From the NCBI GenBank assembly GCA_023246985.1, contig JAHFHJ010000054.1, positions 1-8,794 on the forward strand: DNA of 8,794 bases, in the 5' to 3' direction. Source of the stretch: Candidatus Omnitrophota bacterium. GTDB taxonomy: Bacteria; Omnitrophota; Omnitrophia; Omnitrophales; Aquincolibacteriaceae. Made by a program: the position numbers and the translations under genes. Positions 6,222-8,794 of the stretch are shown in pieces; position 1 is the stretch's first letter, and every line of letters begins with the position of its first letter. The notes beneath the pieces were generated by a model. That model was given only the letters and a program-made list of their open reading frames with translations, was not told the DNA's origin and searched no databases.

Positions 6222-6684
6222 TTTTTTCAGAATTTTCGGCCAGCCGCTTCCGGATTTCCTTTTTCATTCTCTTTTCGTGACAGCGCATGCACCAGACATC
6301 GGATCCCAGAACGCAGTAACCGTCCGTCCCGAGACGGATGATCTTTTCGCAATCCGAACATTTTGTCGGCTCATAAGCCGGAGGATTGTCGAGTTTCTCA
6401 AAATTATATTCATTGGTTCCATACCAAACGTATATTTCAGTCTTGAAAGACTCGCGGCATTCGGAACAATCCTTCCAATCCCCGGGGTGTTTTTCATGAT
6501 AATGAAAGCCGCACACCGTGTATCGGTCGTGATTGCGGGCGCAGCTGTTACGCGCGTATGAAAAAAGCACGTACTTATGCTGATCGTTACATATCCAGTT
6601 CCCGCAACAGCCCGTCTTCACGAGATTTCGCGTTTTCCCGCACAACCCGCACCGTTCCTTGACCGTTGTTACCGGTTTTTGCAT
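6202..6684 (-). CDS. Cysteine-rich, probable multi-zinc-binding protein of unknown function
   Basis: I choose the ATG at 6684 (160 residues) because AAAGGAG lies 5 nt upstream; an in-frame start at 6726 would lack this. The protein carries repeated metal-ligand pairs: CGLC (C12/C15), CCGNWIC (C26, C27, C32), C48 with H52, C58 with H61/H63/H66, CSEC (C73/C76), CSDC (C109/C112), C124 and CMRC (C132/C135). Between them is a conserved-looking aromatic stretch, YVWYGTNEYNFEKL (85-98). I recall this pattern (CGNWIC, YVLFSYARNSC, YVWYGTNEYNF) from a widely scattered bacterial family without known function. No signal peptide or membrane segment is seen, so it is probably cytoplasmic. Its last residues, KSDSHPK, are encoded by an 18-nt repeat and may not be native. 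The start overlaps the end of the upstream DUF2007-like gene by 16 nt, implying a two-gene operon. Confidence 0.85.
   Translation of the reverse strand: MQKPVTTVKERCGLCGKTRNLVKTGCCGNWICNDQHKYVLFSYARNSCARNHDRYTVCGFHYHEKHPGDWKDCSECRESFKTEIYVWYGTNEYNFEKLDNPPAYEPTKCSDCEKIIRLGTDGYCVLGSDVWCMRCHEKRMKKEIRKRLAENSEKSDSHPK
6210..6227 (-). repeat. Left copy of 18-nt inverted repeat
   Basis: The minus strand reads AAAAAAGTGACAGTCACC, identical to the plus strand at 7454-7471; the copies are inverted and about 1.2 kb apart. The core GTGACNGTCAC is itself a small dyad. It forms the final codons of the Cys-rich gene. Motifs of this type are common near REP/RAYT-type (Y1 transposase) elements, but no transposase is present here. 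Confidence 0.75.
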
Positions 6685-7247
6685 CGCTTCTCCTTTGTGA
6701 ACCGTCGACCGAACGCCGTCCGGCATCCTTCATTCTTTTTCTTTCCGGCGTTTTCGCCGCTTGAGTACCGCAGCCAATCCAGCGGCCGCCGCCCGGCCAT
6801 GCGCATGCATTGGTCTTTAAGACGCTTGAGCCGGAGGGTGATGATCTCAATGTCGCCGCTCGGGTCGTCAAGCTCAAGCACGCCTTCTTCCGAGATATCC
6901 TTGATCTCCCCGGTCGCGATCATCAGATACTGCCTGCAGTCGTGAATGAGCATTTCAAGAAAGTCGAGCGTTCCCTCTTCCGGGCAAAGGGTCAGCGAGC
7001 GAAGGTCCTTGCGCTTTCTTGCCCATTCGTACAGGATCTCGCCCGCTTTACGGCTTTCCCTTGCGCTCACGAAGATCGCCACGCCCTGACCTCCGTAAAA
7101 AGAGCCCGCATGCTCCTTGCTTATTTCTCGCGCCTCCGTCGCCGCTTTGATCCCGTGCCGCTTCAAATACGCGATCGCCCTCCGCGCCCCCGCCAGAGTC
7201 TTGTACCGCTCAAGATTACAGATCCCTTCCATTCTCATTTTCTTCAT
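6669..7247 (-). CDS. Uncharacterised protein with DUF2007-like N-terminal region
   Basis: With the ATG at 7247 the protein has 192 residues; GAAGAGGA ends 6 nt upstream, whereas the ATG at 7253 would abut the ribosome site and the longest reading (from 7331) intrudes on the ORF6N remnant. The N-terminal 70 residues (RYKTLAGARRAIAYLKRHGI, then GGQGVAIFVSARESRKAGEIL) have the alpha/beta layout of DUF2007 putative signal-transducing domains, where a segment like LxxxGI is followed by a strand and VxxxxxxxAxxIL. Residues 85-150 (LEMLIHDCRQYLMIATGEI, then LELDDPSGDIEIITLRLKRL) form a second, unrecognised region, and the tail is very basic (GKKKNEGCRTAFGRR). No membrane segment or signal peptide. 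It overlaps the Cys-rich gene by 16 nt and probably shares its message. Function unknown; the DUF2007 link is by eye only. Confidence 0.75.
   Translation of the reverse strand: MKKMRMEGICNLERYKTLAGARRAIAYLKRHGIKAATEAREISKEHAGSFYGGQGVAIFVSARESRKAGEILYEWARKRKDLRSLTLCPEEGTLDFLEMLIHDCRQYLMIATGEIKDISEEGVLELDDPSGDIEIITLRLKRLKDQCMRMAGRRPLDWLRYSSGENAGKKKNEGCRTAFGRRFTKEKRCKNR
6690..6696 (-). promoter_or_regulatory. Shine-Dalgarno of the Cys-rich gene
   Basis: AAAGGAG on the minus strand, 5 nt before the ATG at 6684. It decides the start of the Cys-rich gene over the in-frame ATG at 6726, and lies inside the last codons of the upstream gene. Confidence 0.8.
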
Positions 7248-7253
7248 TGTCAT

Positions 7254-7261
7254 TCCTCTTC
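7254..7261 (-). promoter_or_regulatory. Shine-Dalgarno of the DUF2007-like gene
   Basis: GAAGAGGA on the minus strand, 6 nt before the ATG at 7247. It argues for that start rather than the ATG two codons earlier, which it would touch. Confidence 0.7.
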
Positions 7262-7453
7262 CGTTCAGATCTGAGGGCCCTATATCAAGTAAGGACTTTC
7301 CGGCTGAACGAAGCCGTCCGCCGGAATTCATCGAGATTTCCTGCCGATTTCATGTTCCGATTGACCGAAGACGAGAAGCGGAAGGTCATCGCAAATTGCG
7401 ATCACCTCGGAAGCCTCAAATTCTCGCCCCAACTCCCCTACGCCTTTACGGGA

Positions 7454-7487
7454 AAAAAAGTGACAGTCACCTTTTTGGGGACAGTCA
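7454..7487 (+). repeat. Right copy of inverted repeat plus an 18-bp-spaced GACAGTCA direct repeat
   Basis: AAAAAAGTGACAGTCACC (7454-7471) pairs as an inverted repeat with 6210-6227. After TTTTT a second GACAGTCA (7480-7487) repeats the core at 7462-7469 exactly 18 bp on. The second unit contributes the stop codon of the SNase-fusion gene on the minus strand, and the whole element replaces the end of the ORF6N frame on the plus strand. It looks like the border of a small mobile or REP-like element. Confidence 0.7.
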
Positions 7488-8666
7488 TTCGCTAACGCGG
7501 ACGGCGTACCCCTGTTCCAGCAAGAGGTTGTTAAGGTACTGGTCTTCGCCGTCTTTGTCAGTAACGAAAATATCTACCAGATATCTGTCATATTTATCCG
7601 ACTTGACGGTCTTGATGAGGACTGACGCTTTTTGTTTTGTATTGCTTTTCCTATCTCCTGTACCCTCTATGCTATCCGCTATGTTTAACATTTTCTCCAG
7701 AGCCTTCTTCGCTTCCATTCCATCCGCGGTCACAAGTTCGGGGGCGTCAATGCCGCGGAGTCTCAGCGTCTGCACGCTCCTGACCCCAAACCCCAGATCG
7801 ATCACGGCCTCGATCGTGTCGCCGTCCAGCACACGGGTGACCCATGCACGGTAAGTAAAAAGGTCCTCCGGGGTCCGTTTCGAAATGCTGATCTTGTCCG
7901 AAGGCGCCGACCCTGCTTCCGGAACCGCGAAGGCCGCTTCGATGATGGACCCTTCCTTCATTCGGAGGTCCTTGGAGGTTTTGTAGTAATTGGAAAACCC
8001 GAGATCGATCACCCGCCTGCCGGTATCGGGGCCCGCAGCGGCTTTGACGATCTTGTATGTCCCGGGCTTCCCCGGCTTGGCCGTAAGTGGGGACTGGCTC
8101 ACCACCACAGGCATGGCGCCTATCCCCTTTATTGCTTTCACTTCTTTCCTCAAACGATCTCTTGACCAACTTTCTTTTTCAGCTCGCTCGGCGAGGGCGT
8201 CTCTTTTCTCAGGATCATTGACCGCAAGAAGGGCTTCATAGTGGGCCCAGCTTAATTTTTCGGCGGGCCGAAAAATTGGATAGGCCCGCGCAAACTGGAG
8301 CATGTAGGAAAGCTCTGTCCTGCTCATTCCAAGATCGGCTGAAAGACGTTCGAGAACTTTCTCTCCGTAGTCCGCGCGCTCCTTGTGCTGAAGTACGTGC
8401 GCGTCGATGAGTCTTCCGATCTCCCAGGCCTCGCGCACGCGCTCCTCTTCGACGGCCTTCTCGACCCGCAAGCGGCTTTGGGCCCTTGCCCCGGAGACCG
8501 CGTGCCGGAGTTCTTCGTAGGTCGTCACCTGCGGCAGGGCTTCGAATTCTTCCGCAGGGCCCTGCGCCGCCTTTTCTGAATCTGCCTTCGGGACCTCCGC
8601 CCGCGACCATCCCGAACCCGCGAGAACCAGCACCAGACTGACAATCCATATCCTAATCGTCTTCAT
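7485..8666 (-). CDS. Exported DUF1016_N-like / thermonuclease (SNase) fusion protein
   Basis: From the ATG at 8666 the protein has 393 residues. Residues 1-23 are a signal peptide: basic MKTIR, a hydrophobic core (IWIVSLVLVLAG) and a signal-peptidase I site after SRA. Residues about 50-180 resemble the DUF1016_N domain: WEIGRLI, VLERLSADLGMSRTELSYML, LSWAHYEALL and SWSRDRLRKEV align by eye with the YhcG N-terminus in this window. After a linker, residues about 270-393 form a staphylococcal-nuclease domain: VLDGDT (D281/D283), LRLRGIDAPE (R302, D307, E310, matching SNase R35, D40, E43), and SDKYDRYL (R361, matching R87). All catalytic residues are present, so it should be an active calcium-dependent nuclease outside the cytoplasm. 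A polar insertion (near 331-346) splits the SNase fold. The start is chosen by the signal peptide; the frame stays open upstream and the ribosome site is weak (GGGGG 13 nt before). The stop lies in a repeat. Confidence 0.85.
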   Translation of the reverse strand: MKTIRIWIVSLVLVLAGSGWSRAEVPKADSEKAAQGPAEEFEALPQVTTYEELRHAVSGARAQSRLRVEKAVEEERVREAWEIGRLIDAHVLQHKERADYGEKVLERLSADLGMSRTELSYMLQFARAYPIFRPAEKLSWAHYEALLAVNDPEKRDALAERAEKESWSRDRLRKEVKAIKGIGAMPVVVSQSPLTAKPGKPGTYKIVKAAAGPDTGRRVIDLGFSNYYKTSKDLRMKEGSIIEAAFAVPEAGSAPSDKISISKRTPEDLFTYRAWVTRVLDGDTIEAVIDLGFGVRSVQTLRLRGIDAPELVTADGMEAKKALEKMLNIADSIEGTGDRKSNTKQKASVLIKTVKSDKYDRYLVDIFVTDKDGEDQYLNNLLLEQGYAVRVSE

Positions 8667-8690
8667 TCTGATTGTTTTTCCCCCACCCTT

Positions 8691-8709
8691 GTACACACCG
8701 GGTGTGTAC
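8691..8709. promoter_or_regulatory. Palindrome upstream of the SNase-fusion gene, possible operator
   Basis: GTACACACC (8691-8699) and GGTGTGTAC (8701-8709) are perfect 9-bp arms around a single G. It lies between the stop of the upstream gene (8716) and the ATG at 8666, the place expected for an operator or an mRNA hairpin. No T-tract follows on the minus strand, so it is not an intrinsic terminator. No clear promoter boxes were seen. Confidence 0.6.
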
Positions 8710-8715
8710 GCTGGT

Positions 8716-8794
8716 TCATTTTTTGATATCCCATGCCCTGCGGGCCTTCTTGACGGTGGAGGGTTCGCCGGGGCGGCCGTCCTTGACGAGCCAA
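8716..8794 (-). CDS. 3' end of an unidentified gene, cut by window edge
   Basis: The last 25 codons before a TGA at 8716 read WLVKDGRPGEPSTVKK then ARRAWDIKK, a natural-looking charged C-terminus; the two other minus-strand frames here read as arginine- or proline-rich noise. I do not recognise the family. It lies 50 nt upstream of the SNase-fusion start, with the 9-bp-arm palindrome between them, so the two may or may not be co-transcribed. Confidence 0.5.
   Translation of the reverse strand, partial: WLVKDGRPGEPSTVKKARRAWDIKK

Larger units (their letters stand above)
7247..7495 (+). pseudogene. ORF6N-domain remnant, truncated at both ends
   Basis: The plus-strand frame encodes SDLRALYQV, RLNEAVRRNSSRFPADFMF, RLTEDE and PQLPYAFT (residues 7-68 of the open frame). 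This matches the ORF6N domain pattern of LAxLYGVxTxxLNxAVKRNxxRFPxDFMFxLT and PYAFTEQGV, found in phage-type and KilA-N-like DNA-binding proteins. The front (usually IRGxxVxLDxDLA) is missing, replaced by the start of the minus-strand gene, and after AFT the frame runs into the 18-nt repeat (GKKVTVTFLGTVIR) and stops, where EQGVAMLSSVL should follow. It has only a TTG start with no ribosome site. It fills the gap between the two minus-strand genes. Decayed, probably horizontally acquired. Confidence 0.8.

Noticed and set aside
6085..6561. 158-codon plus-strand frame opposite the Cys-rich gene
   Set aside because: Its hydrophobic look comes from the complement of Lys/Glu-rich codons; the minus-strand gene has a strong ribosome site and Cys/His pattern.
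7117..7854. 245-codon plus-strand frame overlapping the DUF2007-like start and the SNase domain
   Set aside because: Serine/arginine-rich shadow across three unrelated features; ORF6N motifs lie in a different plus-strand frame.
1..8794. CRISPR array, tRNA, rRNA or intact transposase
   Set aside because: No regularly spaced direct repeats, cloverleaf-like segments, rRNA motifs or transposase catalytic motifs were seen on either strand.

Overview
This window looks like bacterial DNA from an uncultivated, moderately GC-rich lineage. The style (short MetG without the C-terminal tRNA-binding domain, tight housekeeping operon, DUF1016/ORF6N/DinD-type accessory genes, GTGACAGTCAC repeats) reminds me of Candidatus Omnitrophota, but that is a guess from gene content; there is no rRNA or other marker to prove it. 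All convincing intact genes lie on the minus strand, so transcription runs from the right end of the window to the left.

Left half (about 1-4781) is a housekeeping block. Reading in the direction of transcription it is tmk (thymidylate kinase), holB (DNA polymerase III delta'-like), metG (methionyl-tRNA synthetase), a hairpin terminator, tatD (metal-dependent DNase family) and a CPBP/CAAX-type membrane protease that runs off the left edge. tmk/holB overlap by 17 nt, holB/metG by GTGA, and tatD/CPBP by 7 nt, so translation is probably coupled. The order tmk-holB-metG-tatD is a widespread conserved cluster; the ricT/PSP1-type gene often found between holB and metG is absent.

Right half (about 4778-8794) is accessory and partly decayed. 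Directly upstream of tmk, joined by an ATGA overlap, is a DUF1016/YhcG PDDEXK nuclease gene broken by a one-base deletion in an A-run. It is itself joined by ATGA to a short fragment resembling the core of DinD. Then come two perfect 28-nt palindromes, a two-gene unit (DUF2007-like protein plus a cysteine-rich zinc-binding-type protein), a truncated ORF6N-domain fragment on the plus strand, and an exported protein that joins a DUF1016_N-like domain to a complete thermonuclease (SNase) domain. The last 79 bases are the 3' end of another minus-strand gene.

The most interesting points are: the signal-peptide-bearing DUF1016_N-SNase fusion; two DUF1016_N modules on different nuclease domains within 4 kb; a nuclease gene wired by stop/start overlap into the DNA-replication operon; a perfect palindrome that encodes the same octapeptide on both strands; and an 18-nt inverted repeat whose copies form the ends of two reading frames, suggesting remodelling by a small REP/RAYT-like element. 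No tRNA, rRNA, CRISPR array or intact transposase was found. The longest stretches without an intact gene are 5934-6201 (palindrome, a possible small ORF and otherwise nothing recognised) and 7248-7484 (ORF6N remnant).
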